Translations under genes and position numbers: made by a program
From: Brochothrix thermosphacta DSM 20171 = FSL F6-1036
GTDB lineage: Bacteria; Bacillota; Bacilli; Lactobacillales; Listeriaceae
NCBI RefSeq assembly: GCF_036884295.1
Contig: NZ_CP145608.1
Location: 992,001-1,056,000 of the forward strand
DNA length: 64,000 nt
Direction of reading: 5' to 3'
Part shown: positions 9,555-19,016 of the stretch, piece after piece
Layout of the letters: the number at the start of each line of letters is the position of its first letter
How positions within the stretch are numbered: the stretch's first letter is position 1
Notes under the pieces: generated by a model
The model's database searches: none
Told to the model about the DNA's origin: nothing
What the model saw: the letters and a program-made list of their open reading frames with translations, nothing else

Positions 9555-9929
9555 ATGAGAAAATTAGCAGGAAATGTAGTTGTCGCAATAATTATCGCCT
9601 TGTTTCTTTTAGTATTACTAGCAATTATCACAGGGACTTTTATAGGTGTTTTGAGTTTTGTTGGAATTACTTATAGCAGTATGGGTTCGCTTTTTTTGTT
9701 TTTTGGTGTGATTATTTTAGTTGATAGTGCCATCTACTTGCCTGCTAGACTCATTCGACGTCATCTACCTACGCAGTTTTTATTTGCTGTATATATTCTG
9801 GAAAATCTCATCGCTTTGTTTTTTGCGGATTTATGGATGAGTAGTGTGTCGCTAACAATTGGAGCCCTCTTAGGTGCTAGTGTGATTTTTGGATTACTGG
9901 AGTACGCTTTGTCTGATAATGAGCGCTGA
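9555..9929 (+). CDS. YrvL-like small integral membrane protein
   Basis: This 124-aa protein has about four hydrophobic segments, including AIIIALFLLVLLAIITG near the N-terminus. The stretch FVGITYSSMGSLFLFF followed by LPARLIRRHL resembles the YrvL family, which includes a B. subtilis regulator of sigma-I. The assignment rests on pattern recall, and it could be another small membrane family. GAAGGAG precedes ATG 9555. It is followed by a strong terminator. Confidence 0.5.
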   Translation: MRKLAGNVVVAIIIALFLLVLLAIITGTFIGVLSFVGITYSSMGSLFLFFGVIILVDSAIYLPARLIRRHLPTQFLFAVYILENLIALFFADLWMSSVSLTIGALLGASVIFGLLEYALSDNER

Positions 9930-9980
9930 CTAGTGTGTGTTACTTTTTGAACACCACAAATGATAGTTAAAAAGAATACT

Positions 9981-10022
9981 ACGACGAACCATTGATTTAT
10001 TTTAATGACTCGTCGTTTTTTT
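9981..10022 (+). terminator. terminator after YrvL-like gene
   Basis: ACGACGA (9981-9987) pairs with TCGTCGT, with additional CATTGA/TTAATG pairing inside, followed by a run of T. Confidence 0.8.
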
Positions 10023-10162
10023 ATAGCTTAATGTGATTTTGTAAAAAGAGTCCCCTGTAGTCAGGTTCTGCAATTTAAAGGAATTGACTTTTTCACATGA
10101 AATGCTTTTTCATTTTCTGTTTTACGTATCGTTTAATGCTTTATAAAAATAAAATGAAAGGG

Positions 10163-10191
10163 TTTACATCTAACCGTTGGACCTATATAAT
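10163..10191 (+). promoter_or_regulatory. sigma-A promoter of ROK kinase gene
   Basis: TTTACA (10163-10168), a 17-base spacer and TATAAT (10186-10191). It lies downstream of an in-frame ATG at 10097 and therefore excludes that ATG as the start. Confidence 0.7.
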
Positions 10192-10243
10192 TTATACGAG
10201 TACGCAATGCGAGATAAGTATTGTTTTCGAGGGGGAGAAAAGC

Positions 10244-11110
10244 ATGTCAGTATTATGTTTTGATATTGGGGGGTCAGCCGTAAAATACGGTTTGTTTCAC
10301 AATGAAAATTTGATTGAACAAGCGAAGTTTACCACACCCGTAAACTGGGAATTAATGGTAGCAGAGATGCAAGCAGTAAAGAAGAAGTTCGAAGAAACAC
10401 ACATTCTAAGTGGTGTAGCTATCAGTAGCCCAGGGGCAGTTAATCAAGTAACAGGTATGATTGACGGTGCAAGTGCCGTGCCATATATCCATCATTTTGA
10501 AATAAATAAAGCATTAGAAAACGCTTTAGGCTTACCGGTGACAATTGAAAACGATGCGAATTGTTCTGGATTAGCTGAAGTTACTTTTGGGGTAGCTAAA
10601 AATGAAGATTCTGCGCTTTTTATTGTTTTAGGTACGGGTGTAGGTGGGTGCTTGATTATTGACAATAAAGTACATCATGGCCATCAATTACATGGTGGTG
10701 AATTCGGTTATATGTTGTTGGATGGCGAACGTTCATTTAGCGAGCTAGGCTCAGCTGTAAATATGACGAGACGTTATAATGAAGTGATGTTGACTGATTT
10801 ATCAGGTGAAGAGGTATTTGCGGCTGCGGTAGCTGGCGATGAAGTCGCACTAAAAGAAGTTGAAACATTTTATCATTATTTAGCATTAGGGATATATAAT
10901 TTACAGCATGCGTTTGATCCAGCATGTATCGTTATCGGTGGTGGGGTATCAGCTAAAACTGATTTAGTAGCTGAAGTCAACCATCGTATTCAAGCGATTA
11001 AAGCAACAGTAGAAATTGCAACTTTAACGCCAGATGTGCGTGTTTGTCAGTATCATAACGATGCTAATTTATTAGGAGCAGTGGTTAACTTTAAACAATT
11101 ACAAAAATAG
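10244..11110 (+). CDS. ROK-family sugar kinase
   Basis: This is a 288-aa protein starting at ATG 10244 behind GGGGGAGA; the upstream in-frame ATG would place the promoter inside the gene. It has the ATP-binding DIGGSAVKYGL, the catalytic region IENDANCSGLAE and the phosphate motif VLGTGVGGC. The zinc-binding CxCGxxGC segment of glucokinase/NagC-type ROK proteins is absent (the corresponding stretch is HGGEFGYMLL). That pattern, and the absence of a helix-turn-helix, fit the beta-glucoside-kinase-like ROK subgroup. The sugar is not identified by context, as no transporter is nearby. Confidence 0.8.
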   Translation: MSVLCFDIGGSAVKYGLFHNENLIEQAKFTTPVNWELMVAEMQAVKKKFEETHILSGVAISSPGAVNQVTGMIDGASAVPYIHHFEINKALENALGLPVTIENDANCSGLAEVTFGVAKNEDSALFIVLGTGVGGCLIIDNKVHHGHQLHGGEFGYMLLDGERSFSELGSAVNMTRRYNEVMLTDLSGEEVFAAAVAGDEVALKEVETFYHYLALGIYNLQHAFDPACIVIGGGVSAKTDLVAEVNHRIQAIKATVEIATLTPDVRVCQYHNDANLLGAVVNFKQLQK

Positions 11111-11117
11111 GTACTAT

Positions 11118-11163
11118 AAAAAGGATCACTTTCTTCTGGTAATAGAAGTCAGTGATCCTTTAT
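11118..11163. terminator. bidirectional terminator between ROK kinase and RNase H-like genes
   Basis: AAAGGATCACT pairs with AGTGATCCTTT, with an inner TTCT/AGAA pairing. A and T runs on both sides allow it to serve both converging genes. Confidence 0.8.
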
Positions 11164-11191
11164 TGTATCTTATTCTTAATTTTGAGAGAGA

Positions 11192-11584
11192 TTAATCAAT
11201 ACTTTTTACGATAGCTGCTCTGGCTAATTGATCAGCTTTTTTATTTTTATCGCGTGGAATCCAATTACAAAAAACAAGCTCATAAGTATCAAGCAACGTT
11301 AATATAGTTTGAAGATATGCTGCATAGGGTTCTTTTTTAGCATAACGCTTCTCAATGGCAGAGATAACAGCTTGCGAATCGGAAAATAATCTGATAACGC
11401 TCGATTCGATTTCCTTACATTGTTCAAGCCCCCATATAGCAGCTAGAAATTCTGCTTCATGATTGGTATAACGACCAATTGTTTTGTTAAGTTGTTGTTG
11501 TTGGTTGTTGTGCAAAATGACAACACCAATGCCGCTATTTCCAGGATTACCAGCGCTAGCTCCATCGACATATAAAGAAATCAT
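11192..11584 (-). CDS. ribonuclease HI-like protein
   Basis: This 130-aa protein has an RNase H fold. The first catalytic Asp is in MISLYVDGASAGNPG (D7), the Glu in NHEAEFLAAIWGL, the second Asp in RLFSDSQAVI and the last in DKNKKADQLARAA. It is shorter than canonical RnhA and lacks a basic protrusion, as in the YpdQ-type proteins found beside cspD in relatives. It may degrade RNA:DNA hybrids, but several members are weakly active or unproven. GAAGGAGA precedes the start. Confidence 0.82.
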   Translation of the reverse strand: MISLYVDGASAGNPGNSGIGVVILHNNQQQQLNKTIGRYTNHEAEFLAAIWGLEQCKEIESSVIRLFSDSQAVISAIEKRYAKKEPYAAYLQTILTLLDTYELVFCNWIPRDKNKKADQLARAAIVKSID

Positions 11585-11662
11585 CGCTTAGTCTCCTTCA
11601 ACATAAAAAAGACATCAAAAAAAATGCCTTTAAGTTTTTTTACCTTTGGTTAATTGTGTATA

Positions 11663-11869
11663 TTAATTTTGTGTTTTAACTACATTAGCCGCTTGAGGAC
11701 CACGCGTACCTTCAATAATATCAAATGTAACAGCTTGACCTTCATCTAGCGTTTTAAAGCCTTCGCCTTGTATTGCTGTAAAGTGAACAAAAATATCTGA
11801 GCCACCCTCAGTCTCTAAAAAACCGTAACCTTGTTCATTATTAAACCATTTAACTTTTCCAGTATGCAT
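11663..11869 (-). CDS. cspD: cold-shock protein
   Basis: This 68-aa single OB-fold protein carries RNP1 ([13 protein letters not shown]) and RNP2 (DIFVHF) and binds single-stranded nucleic acids as an RNA chaperone. AAGGAGGA precedes the ATG. The ~270-base divergent region to mntR presumably holds its promoter and 5' untranslated leader. I use cspD because of its position next to the RNase H-like gene; the sequence alone says only Csp family. Confidence 0.92.
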   Translation of the reverse strand: MHTGKVKWFNNEQGYGFLETEGGSDIFVHFTAIQGEGFKTLDEGQAVTFDIIEGTRGPQAANVVKTQN

Positions 11870-12141
11870 TATAAAATCCTCCTTGCTTTAAGTAGTAGAT
11901 TTTCAATGTTGAATAGTCGCTTTATACTACGAATAATAGCTTAATTGTTATCTTTAGTCAACTTATACCTACTGAAAAAAACGAAAGCGAAATAAAGGGG
12001 GATAAATACTGATGAAATAAGGGGGAAACAGCTGTTTTAATTATCAGATAAATCACTTGTGCAAAAGTTTGTCTTTGCGAAAGTTTTTTGATTGGTGTAC
12101 AATAATGTTAGAGAGTATAACAATGTACTGGAGGGATTTAA

Positions 12142-12552
12142 ATGACTACGCCAAGTATGGAAGATTATATAGAACAAATTTATCTATTGATAGAACAAAA
12201 AGGCTATGCACGGGTTTCAGATATTGCAGATAGTTTAAATGTACACCCGTCCTCTGTAACCAAAATGGTACAAAAGTTAGATAAGGACGAATACCTTATC
12301 TATGAAAAATACCGTGGCTTGATTCTCACGCCTCACGGTAAAAAAATGGGTAAACGCTTGGTTGAACGCCATGAGTTATTGGAAAAATTTTTATTGCAGA
12401 TTGGTGTAGATGAAGAACAAGCTTATAAGGATGTTGAAGGAATTGAGCATCACTTGAGTTGGGATACCATTGATTCAATTGGGAACTTAGTGGATTATTT
12501 AGAAAATAACCCAGAAGCAAAAACAGCAATTATAAATAAAAATAAAAAATAA
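12142..12552 (+). CDS. mntR: manganese-dependent transcriptional repressor
   Basis: This 136-aa DtxR-family protein has an N-terminal winged helix ([22 protein letters not shown]) and a metal-binding dimerisation domain. All six ligands known from B. subtilis MntR are at the same positions: D8, E11, H77, E99, E102 and H103. This makes Mn(II) sensing likely. It normally represses Mn uptake genes, none of which lie in this window. The start ATG 12142 follows GGAGGG. Confidence 0.92.
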   Translation: MTTPSMEDYIEQIYLLIEQKGYARVSDIADSLNVHPSSVTKMVQKLDKDEYLIYEKYRGLILTPHGKKMGKRLVERHELLEKFLLQIGVDEEQAYKDVEGIEHHLSWDTIDSIGNLVDYLENNPEAKTAIINKNKK

Positions 12553-12573
12553 GATTACTGTATCAATAGGGGG

Positions 12574-12645
12574 AGTTAGGCGATATTTTATGTCTGACTT
12601 TTTTTGTGTAAAAAAAACAACTAGCCTTAGCTAGTTGTTTTTAAA
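12574..12645. terminator. two terminators between mntR and glutaredoxin-like gene
   Basis: AGTTAGGC/GTCTGACT plus T run (12574-12605) serves mntR. AAACAACTAGC/GCTAGTTGTTT (12615-12640, a perfect 11-bp stem) is flanked by A and T runs and can serve the converging glutaredoxin-like gene. Confidence 0.85.
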
Positions 12646-12646
12646 C

Positions 12647-12916
12647 TTATAAAGTGATGTGTTTTTCCATGAAAGGAATAATTGTATCTGGTTTAGAATC
12701 ACTAAGCACTTCGCTAGATGCAACATCGATAAAAGTCGGAACAGTTAAGAATTCGTATTTGCTACGTAATTCAGCAAAACGCTCTTCGTCGTCTTCACGG
12801 TTGATAAATTCAATATGATCATTATAGTCACCTTCGAGTGCACCGTTAAGAACAACTTTCGCACGATCACAGTAAGGACAAACAGTTTGAGTTAACATTA
12901 AAACTTCTTTAGACAT
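12647..12916 (-). CDS. glutaredoxin-like thiol-disulfide protein
   Basis: This is an 89-aa thioredoxin-fold protein with the active site CPYC (MLTQTVCPYCDRAKVVL) and the cis-Pro segment FLTVPTFIDV. The start is ATG at 12916-12914, because GGGG sits about seven bases upstream; an in-frame ATG at 12934 lies ahead of that site. It may reduce disulfides or act with a low-molecular-weight thiol. The physiological partner is unknown. Confidence 0.8.
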   Translation of the reverse strand: MSKEVLMLTQTVCPYCDRAKVVLNGALEGDYNDHIEFINREDDEERFAELRSKYEFLTVPTFIDVASSEVLSDSKPDTIIPFMEKHITL

Positions 12917-13369
12917 AGTTAAAACCCCTTTCAAATTTCTATCTTAATTATAGCATCTATCAGAGAAAGTTGAAAAAATTCTGCTTTAGCAAAGGGAGGT
13001 TATTAAAAAAATTTACTAAGGGCAATTTTTTTGCTAACTTCTTTTTAGTAAGGAAAACTATATTTAAACTAATGACATGTAAGCGCTTCTATATGCTTTA
13101 AGTATCGTCTGAGTCATGATAAAATGGTAAGGTAGTGAATTGTCAGAAAAAGAAGAATAAAAAACGCTCACTGCAACTAGGTAGGTAAATAGTGTTAAGG
13201 CTAATTGTTCTCATGCTGACTAGCATATGGCGATTATTAATCCGCATATTGTAGGCTGTTCAAGCCAATAAAAAGTGTGATGTTAACACAACAACTGTTA
13301 CTTGAACTAAGACATGAAGGCACCACCTGTAAGCACATAGTAAAATACACTGAAAATGGGGGAATTATA
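12917..13369. other. intergenic region with long fhs leader
   Basis: About 450 bases without a gene. It contains a strong cre-like site (13078-13091) and a weak promoter-like TTTAAG-17-TAAAAT near 13098-13126. The following ~240-base AT-rich leader has small hairpins (GGCT-GTTCA-AGCC near 13252; GTGT-AACAC near 13275). I searched by eye for ZTP, THF and T-box riboswitch cores and found none. Confidence 0.5.
13078..13091. promoter_or_regulatory. cre site (CcpA operator) upstream of fhs
   Basis: TGTAAGCGCTTCTA matches TGNAANCGNTNNCA at all fixed positions but one (T for C near the end). It is placed just upstream of the likely promoter, so catabolite control of fhs is plausible. Confidence 0.55.
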
Positions 13370-15046
13370 ATGGTAGCATCTGATATTCAAATCGCGCAAG
13401 AAGCTCATTTAGATTCAATTTTAGCTGTGGCAAAAAAGGTCGGTTTAGAGGAAAATGATTTAGAGCTTTATGGTAAGCATAAGGCTAAGTTAACATACGA
13501 TGCGTTAACACGTATTGAAAATCAAAATGAAGCAGGGCGTTTGATACTTGTAACAGCAATTAATCCAACAGCTGCTGGTGAAGGAAAATCAACTGTTACT
13601 GTCGGTTTAGGTGACGCTTTAACAAAAAGTGGTCGCAAAACGATGATTGCTTTACGTGAACCGTCTTTAGGCCCGGTGTTTGGCCTTAAAGGTGGTGCGA
13701 CAGGTGGAGGTTATGCTCAAGTTATTCCAATGGAAGATATCAATCTACACTTCACGGGCGATTTCCATGCGATTACATCAGCGAATAACTTACTATCGGC
13801 AATGTTAGATAACCATATGCAACAAGGTAATCTGAAGCAAATTGATGGACGTCGTATCGTTTGGAAACGTGTAGTTGATCTCAATGACCGTGCTTTACGT
13901 CAAGTTGTTATCGGCTTAGGTGGCCCATTCCAAGGAGTTCCTCGTCAAGATGGATTTGATATCACAGTTGCTTCCGAAATAATGGCAATCATCTGTCTTG
14001 CGCGTGATATTGATGATCTGAAAACACGGATCGGCAATATTGTAGTAGGGTATGATTATGCAAGACAACCGATTACCGCACATGATATTGGTGCAGAGGG
14101 CGCTTTAACAGTTCTACTAAAAGATGCATTAAAACCGAATTTAGTTCAAACATTGGAGCATACACCAGCATTAGTACATGGTGGCCCATTTGCTAATATT
14201 GCACATGGTTGTAACAGTATTATGGCTACAAAATCAGCGTTGCACTTAGCGGATTATACAGTCACTGAAGCAGGCTTTGGTGCCGATTTAGGAGCAGAGA
14301 AATTTTTAGATATTAAAGTGCCACAATTAGGAAAAGTACCCGATGCCATTGTTATTGTTGCAACGATTCGTGCTTTGAAATTACATGGTGGCGCAAATAA
14401 AAACAACTTAAAAGAAGAAGATGTGTTAGCATTAGAGAAAGGCTTTGCAAATCTTGCGAAACATATTGAAACAATTGAGCAATATGGCTTGCCGTTTGTT
14501 GTAGCAATCAACCGTTTTGTTGGCGATAGTGATGCCGAATTACAAGCATTAGAAGCTTGGTGTACAGCAAACAGTGTAAGTTATTCATTAACAGAAGTTT
14601 GGGAAAAAGGCGGTAATGGTGGTCTTGACCTAGCGGATAAAGTAGTGAATGCAATTGATGAACATACGGGCACTTATCAACCAATTTATGATCAAGAACA
14701 ATCAATTGAAGAAAAAGTGACGGCAATTGTTCGTAAAATATATGGTGGCAAAAGCGTTGAGTTTACTTCTAAAGCACGAAAACAATTAAATGAATTCAAA
14801 CAACATGGATGGGATAAATACCCTGTATGTATGGCTAAAACGCAATATTCATTATCGGATGATGCAACGCTTGTGGGAAGACCTGAAGGGTTCGTTATCA
14901 CAATTCGTGAATTTGTACCGAAGATGGGCGCTGGTTTTATTGTTGCTTTAACAGGTGACGTAATGACGATGCCTGGTTTGCCAAAACATCCAGCAGCATT
15001 AGATATGGACGTTGATAATACAGGGCGTATTAGTGGTCTCTTTTAG
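13370..15046 (+). CDS. fhs: formate-tetrahydrofolate ligase
   Basis: This 558-aa enzyme makes 10-formyltetrahydrofolate from formate, THF and ATP, feeding purine and fMet synthesis. The start is ATG 13370 ([12 protein letters not shown]) behind GGGGGA; an earlier in-frame ATG would add 31 unrelated residues. The P-loop [43 protein letters not shown] and the C-terminal [17 protein letters not shown] are family signatures, and the length is standard. It has a cre-like site and a long leader upstream, and sits near thyA and dfrA in a one-carbon block. Confidence 0.95.
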   Translation: MVASDIQIAQEAHLDSILAVAKKVGLEENDLELYGKHKAKLTYDALTRIENQNEAGRLILVTAINPTAAGEGKSTVTVGLGDALTKSGRKTMIALREPSLGPVFGLKGGATGGGYAQVIPMEDINLHFTGDFHAITSANNLLSAMLDNHMQQGNLKQIDGRRIVWKRVVDLNDRALRQVVIGLGGPFQGVPRQDGFDITVASEIMAIICLARDIDDLKTRIGNIVVGYDYARQPITAHDIGAEGALTVLLKDALKPNLVQTLEHTPALVHGGPFANIAHGCNSIMATKSALHLADYTVTEAGFGADLGAEKFLDIKVPQLGKVPDAIVIVATIRALKLHGGANKNNLKEEDVLALEKGFANLAKHIETIEQYGLPFVVAINRFVGDSDAELQALEAWCTANSVSYSLTEVWEKGGNGGLDLADKVVNAIDEHTGTYQPIYDQEQSIEEKVTAIVRKIYGGKSVEFTSKARKQLNEFKQHGWDKYPVCMAKTQYSLSDDATLVGRPEGFVITIREFVPKMGAGFIVALTGDVMTMPGLPKHPAALDMDVDNTGRISGLF

Positions 15047-15075
15047 GTTGAATGATAAAAAAAAGGATGTTGAAT

Positions 15076-16974
15076 GTGAAACAAATTACAGTTGAAAATA
15101 TATCACAAACGTATGGTGAACGAGCACTATTTAAAGATCTCTCTTTTGTAATGAACGAGGGTGAAATCAGTGGATTACTAGGGATTAATGGAACTGGTAA
15201 GTCAACATTGATGAAGATGATTGCAGGGATGGATACGCCAGATTCTGGTAAAATTATTCACCCGCGTGATTATCGTATTCATTACTTACAACAACAACCT
15301 GTCATGGACGATTCGTTGACGATTATTCAGCAAATGTTTGTGGGAAACAGTCCCGAATTACGAGCATTGCAAAATTATCAAACGGCAATGGATGGGCTAA
15401 CTGTTTATCCAATGGAAGAAAAATGGCAATTAGCATTTGAACGTGCCAGTGAAGAAGTTGAATCAACGAATGCGTGGGATACGCAGACACGAGCAGAGAT
15501 GATTTTGAATAAATTAGGAATTGAAGATATTCATCAGTCGATTAGTGAGCTCTCTGGTGGACAATTGAAACGTGTGGGACTCGCGCAAGTACTGTTGCAA
15601 CCAGCTGATCTTTTGTTGTTAGATGAACCGACTAACCATCTAGATTATCCATCAATTCAATGGTTGGCAGATACACTGAAAAATTATCGTGGTGCTGTAT
15701 TAATGATTACCCATGACCGTTATTTCTTAGATCAAACGACTAACCATATTTTTGAATTAGATAAAGGACAACTGTATCGTTATGAAGGAAACTATCAGAT
15801 TTATCTTGAGAATAAGGCAATGCGTGAAGAACAAAAACGCAGTGAAATGAACAAGGCAAATAATCTGTATCGTAATGAACTAGCGTGGATGCGTAAAGGT
15901 GCGAAAGCACGTACAACCAAACAAAAAGCACGTATTGATCGTTTTAGTGATATTGAAAAAGTAGTGAAAGGTGCTGAAGAAGAGTCTGACTTAAGCATCA
16001 GCCTACAAACAAGCCGTCTTGGAAAAGATGTGTTTGAATTAACAGAGGTCGGGCAAACATTTGATGAAACTGAATTATTCCGTGATTTTACAACAATCGT
16101 GCAAAATGGCGATCGTATTGGGATTACTGGTTTTAACGGTAGTGGAAAAACAACGTTGCTTAATATGTTAGCAGGGCGTTTAACGCCTGAATCGGGAACG
16201 TTGAAAGTCGGTCAAACAGTGCGTGTTGCATACTACACACAGCATAATGAAGGTTTAGACGACAGCAAACGCATTATTAGTTTCCTCGAAGAAATTGCCC
16301 AATCTGTTGTTAACGCTGAAGGTGAACAAGTCAGTGTGTCGCAATTGTTAGAAACATTCTTGTTCCCACCAAGTGAACATGGTAAGCTTATTAAAAGTTT
16401 ATCAGGTGGTGAAAAGCGTCGTTTGTATCTCTTGAAATTACTAATGACAAAACCAAATGTTTTATTATTGGATGAGCCTACAAACGATTTAGATACAACA
16501 ACGTTAACTGTTTTAGAAAACTACCTTGAAACGTTTTCCGGTACGGTTGTTGCTGTTTCCCATGATCGTTATTTCTTAAATAAAGTGGCTGATAAATTAT
16601 GGGTGTTTAACCAAGATCATACAATTTCGCCCTATTTGGGAACGTATTCTGAATGGTTAGAAGAGTATGGCTCAGTGAAGCCAGAAAATAAACAAAAAAT
16701 TATGGCTACTGCACAAAAAACAACAAAAATTAAACAAGAAGTTACACAAGAAAAAAAGAGTTTAACGTATAAAGAGCAATTAGAATGGGATGTTATCGAA
16801 GATAAAATGCTAGCGCTTGACGAAGAAGTTAGTGCTTTGCGTGAACAACTCGAAGCTGTAGGTGCTGATTATACAAAAGCACAACAACTCAGTGAACAAA
16901 TTGATGCAAAAGAAGCTGAGTCTGAAAAAACAATGGAGCGTTGGGAATACCTTTCTCAATATGCAAAAGGATAG
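15076..16974 (+). CDS. ABC-F ATPase of the Uup/YfmR type
   Basis: This is a ~632-aa soluble protein with two ABC ATPase domains and no membrane segments. Walker A motifs are GINGTGKSTLMK and GFNGSGKTTLLN, and the signatures are LSGGQLKRVGLAQ and LSGGEKRRLYLLK. A charged linker lies between the domains, and a C-terminal coiled coil (about the last 80 residues) is typical of Uup/YfmR. Such proteins act on the ribosome, relieving stalled translation. I place the start at GTG 15076, nine bases after AAGGA; ATG 15052 or 15067 are alternatives. There is no sign of the interdomain linker of antibiotic-resistance ABC-F proteins, but resistance function cannot be excluded by eye. Confidence 0.85.
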   Translation: MKQITVENISQTYGERALFKDLSFVMNEGEISGLLGINGTGKSTLMKMIAGMDTPDSGKIIHPRDYRIHYLQQQPVMDDSLTIIQQMFVGNSPELRALQNYQTAMDGLTVYPMEEKWQLAFERASEEVESTNAWDTQTRAEMILNKLGIEDIHQSISELSGGQLKRVGLAQVLLQPADLLLLDEPTNHLDYPSIQWLADTLKNYRGAVLMITHDRYFLDQTTNHIFELDKGQLYRYEGNYQIYLENKAMREEQKRSEMNKANNLYRNELAWMRKGAKARTTKQKARIDRFSDIEKVVKGAEEESDLSISLQTSRLGKDVFELTEVGQTFDETELFRDFTTIVQNGDRIGITGFNGSGKTTLLNMLAGRLTPESGTLKVGQTVRVAYYTQHNEGLDDSKRIISFLEEIAQSVVNAEGEQVSVSQLLETFLFPPSEHGKLIKSLSGGEKRRLYLLKLLMTKPNVLLLDEPTNDLDTTTLTVLENYLETFSGTVVAVSHDRYFLNKVADKLWVFNQDHTISPYLGTYSEWLEEYGSVKPENKQKIMATAQKTTKIKQEVTQEKKSLTYKEQLEWDVIEDKMLALDEEVSALREQLEAVGADYTKAQQLSEQIDAKEAESEKTMERWEYLSQYAKG

Positions 16975-16988
16975 AAGGACGTGATAAA

Positions 16989-17246
16989 GTGAAACTGACT
17001 AAAGTTGAACGGACACCTAATCCCTTAGCAATGAAATTATCTGTTGACGAGTATTTGGAAGCAGGCACTGTTGGTGTAACTTATACACGCAACCAAAAGG
17101 GATTGCCGCGTGATATCATGCGCCTATTTACGATACCGGGGTTGCATCAAATGTATCGTTACGCTGATTTTATTACAGTGGAAAAGACAGTAGATAGTGA
17201 CTGGAAAGATATTCTACCGCAAATTAAAAAGATTTTAAACGGATAA
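16989..17246 (+). CDS. NifU/Nfu N-terminal domain-like protein
   Basis: This is an 85-aa protein starting at GTG 16989, nine bases after [18 protein letters not shown] and the C-terminal [21 protein letters not shown] match the Nfu/NifU N-terminal domain also found at the start of B. subtilis YpgR (conserved virulence factor C). The CxxC iron-sulfur scaffold domain of full Nfu proteins is absent, so scaffold activity is not implied. It lies between the ABC-F gene and thyA with short gaps, in an apparent operon. Confidence 0.7.
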   Translation: MKLTKVERTPNPLAMKLSVDEYLEAGTVGVTYTRNQKGLPRDIMRLFTIPGLHQMYRYADFITVEKTVDSDWKDILPQIKKILNG

Positions 17247-17260
17247 GGGGAGACAAACAC

Positions 17261-18220
17261 ATGACAAACCAAGCAGATGCAGCGTATCTTGAAATGTGCC
17301 GCCATATACTAGCAAATGGTAATAAGCGTGGCGATCGTACGGGTACAGGAACCTATTCGGTGTTTGGTTATCAGATGCGCTTTAATTTACAAGAGGGTTT
17401 TCCGTTATTAACGACCAAACGTGTGGCATTTAAACAAATTAAGAGCGAGTTACTTTGGTTCTTAAAAGGCGATACAAATATTCGTTACCTCTTGCAAAAT
17501 AATAATAATATTTGGAATGAATGGGCATTTGATAAATGGATCAAAAGCGCTGAATATAAGGGCCCGGATATGACTGATTTTGGACACCGTGTTTTAACTG
17601 ATGAAACCTTTAAAGAGAGTTATCTTTCTGAGATGGCACAGTTTAAAGAACGCGTGTTAACGGATGATGTTTTTAGTGAAAAATATGGTTCATTAGGAAA
17701 TGTTTACGGTTCGCAATGGCGTCATTGGGAAACGAAACGAGGAGAAGCAATTGATCAAATTCAAGATGTGATTGATACAATAAAAACAGCACCAGAATCA
17801 CGCCGTTTAATTGTATCTGCATGGAATCCTGAAGATGTACCTAGCATGGCTTTACCACCTTGTCACTCGTTATTTCAATTTTATGTTCATGATGGCAAGT
17901 TATCTTGTCAGTTGTACCAACGCAGCGCGGATACATTTTTAGGTGTGCCTTTTAACATTGCAAGTTATGCATTGTTAACACATTTAATTGCGAAAGAGTG
18001 TGGACTTGATGTGGGCGATTTTGTGCATACATTCGGTGATGCACATCTCTATCAAAATCATCTAGAACAAGTTAATACACAGCTTTCACGTGAAGCGCGT
18101 GAATTGCCGCGTTTAATTTTAAATGAATCAGTTGAGTCTGTGTTTGATTTTGATATGGACGATATCCAGATTGAAGGCTATGATCCTCATCCTGGAATTA
18201 AAGCACCCATAGCGGTATAG
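17261..18220 (+). CDS. thyA: thymidylate synthase
   Basis: This 319-aa enzyme methylates dUMP to dTMP using methylene-THF, producing dihydrofolate. The catalytic Cys is C201 in [12 protein letters not shown]. The phosphate-binding Arg region [16 protein letters not shown] and the C-terminal [12 protein letters not shown] are present. The length matches the Lactobacillus casei type with the ~50-residue insertion rather than the 264-aa E. coli form. dfrA follows ten bases later and regenerates THF from its product. Confidence 0.96.
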   Translation: MTNQADAAYLEMCRHILANGNKRGDRTGTGTYSVFGYQMRFNLQEGFPLLTTKRVAFKQIKSELLWFLKGDTNIRYLLQNNNNIWNEWAFDKWIKSAEYKGPDMTDFGHRVLTDETFKESYLSEMAQFKERVLTDDVFSEKYGSLGNVYGSQWRHWETKRGEAIDQIQDVIDTIKTAPESRRLIVSAWNPEDVPSMALPPCHSLFQFYVHDGKLSCQLYQRSADTFLGVPFNIASYALLTHLIAKECGLDVGDFVHTFGDAHLYQNHLEQVNTQLSREARELPRLILNESVESVFDFDMDDIQIEGYDPHPGIKAPIAV

Positions 18221-18230
18221 GAGGTTACCA

Positions 18231-18716
18231 ATGTTAAGATATATTTGGGCACAAGATAAAAATGGCGTAATTGGTTACAAGAATGATTTACCGTGGCAAT
18301 TGCCGGCTGATTTACGTTATTTTAAGGAACAAACAGTTGGTAAAACAATCATCATGGGTCGTAAAACGTATGAAGCAGTGGGACGTCCATTACCGAACCG
18401 TGTTAATATTGTTTTGACAACAGACACTAATTTTAAGGCAGATGGTATTGTTGTCATGCATACAAAGGCAGAAGTGTTAGAGTATGCTAAACAAGCAGAT
18501 CATCCGATTATGATTACGGGTGGTTCATCGATTTTTGAACTGTTTAAAGAGGACGTTGATGAATTATACGTAACTTTAATAGACGAGACATTCCCTGGTG
18601 ATACGTATATCCCTTCATTTGATTGGGAAAATTATCAGTTAGTATCAGATGTGGAAGGTGCCGTAGACGAAAAAAATATTTATCGTCACCAATATCAAAT
18701 TTATCGTAAAAAATAA
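18231..18716 (+). CDS. dfrA: dihydrofolate reductase
   Basis: This 161-aa NADPH-dependent reductase makes THF from DHF. Active-site Asp is D27 in LPWQLPADLRYF. The NADPH-binding IIMGRKTYEAVGRPLPNR and MITGGSSIFELF are clear. It is cotranscribed with thyA, the usual chromosomal arrangement, and shows no sign of being a mobile trimethoprim-resistance allele. GGAGG precedes ATG 18231. Confidence 0.95.
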   Translation: MLRYIWAQDKNGVIGYKNDLPWQLPADLRYFKEQTVGKTIIMGRKTYEAVGRPLPNRVNIVLTTDTNFKADGIVVMHTKAEVLEYAKQADHPIMITGGSSIFELFKEDVDELYVTLIDETFPGDTYIPSFDWENYQLVSDVEGAVDEKNIYRHQYQIYRKK

Positions 18717-18749
18717 TAGGGAAAAGCTTTGTTTTAGGAGGATTATAAC

Positions 18750-18914
18750 GTGAGTGTAACTGTATTTATTCTTTTACTCGTAGCCGTTCTTGCAATTTCA
18801 GGTGGGTCAACCTATGTGGCTTTTAAAATGATCAATGCCACAAAAGTACCACCTAAAGATCCTAATTGGGATAAAGATGAATGGAAGCAAGATGACTGGG
18901 ATAAAGATGAATAG
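18750..18914 (+). CDS. 54-aa small membrane protein with acidic Trp-rich tail
   Basis: GTG 18750 is preceded by TTAGGAGGA. The protein has one N-terminal membrane helix (TVFILLLVAVLAISGG). A short soluble tail follows, rich in Trp, Asp, Glu and Lys, in which the unit WDKDE occurs twice. It lies directly after dfrA and before a terminator, so it is probably the last gene of the thyA-dfrA transcript. I recognise no family. The strong ribosome binding site and the amphipathic composition argue that it is real. Confidence 0.6.
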   Translation: MSVTVFILLLVAVLAISGGSTYVAFKMINATKVPPKDPNWDKDEWKQDDWDKDE

Positions 18915-18931
18915 AAAAATGGTAAATAGAT

Positions 18932-18972
18932 AAAAAAACAATACACTCATCAATAGGGGTGTATTGTTTTTT
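18932..18972 (+). terminator. terminator after dfrA-small ORF
   Basis: AAAAAACAATACAC pairs with GTGTATTGTTTTTT across a short loop, with T-rich sequence following. Confidence 0.85.
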
Positions 18973-19016
18973 ATCTAGCTATCACAATAACACCAATTTA
19001 AAAATGGAGGTTATAT

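Noticed and set aside
10097-10243. N-terminal extension of the ROK kinase from ATG 10097
   Set aside because: A consensus promoter (10163-10191) lies inside it, and the family N-terminus begins at ATG 10244.
13277-13369. N-terminal extension of Fhs from ATG 13277
   Set aside because: No ribosome binding site and no similarity to Fhs; ATG 13370 has a good site and gives the standard length.
12917-13369. ZTP, THF riboswitch or T-box upstream of fhs
   Set aside because: None of the conserved core motifs could be found by eye.
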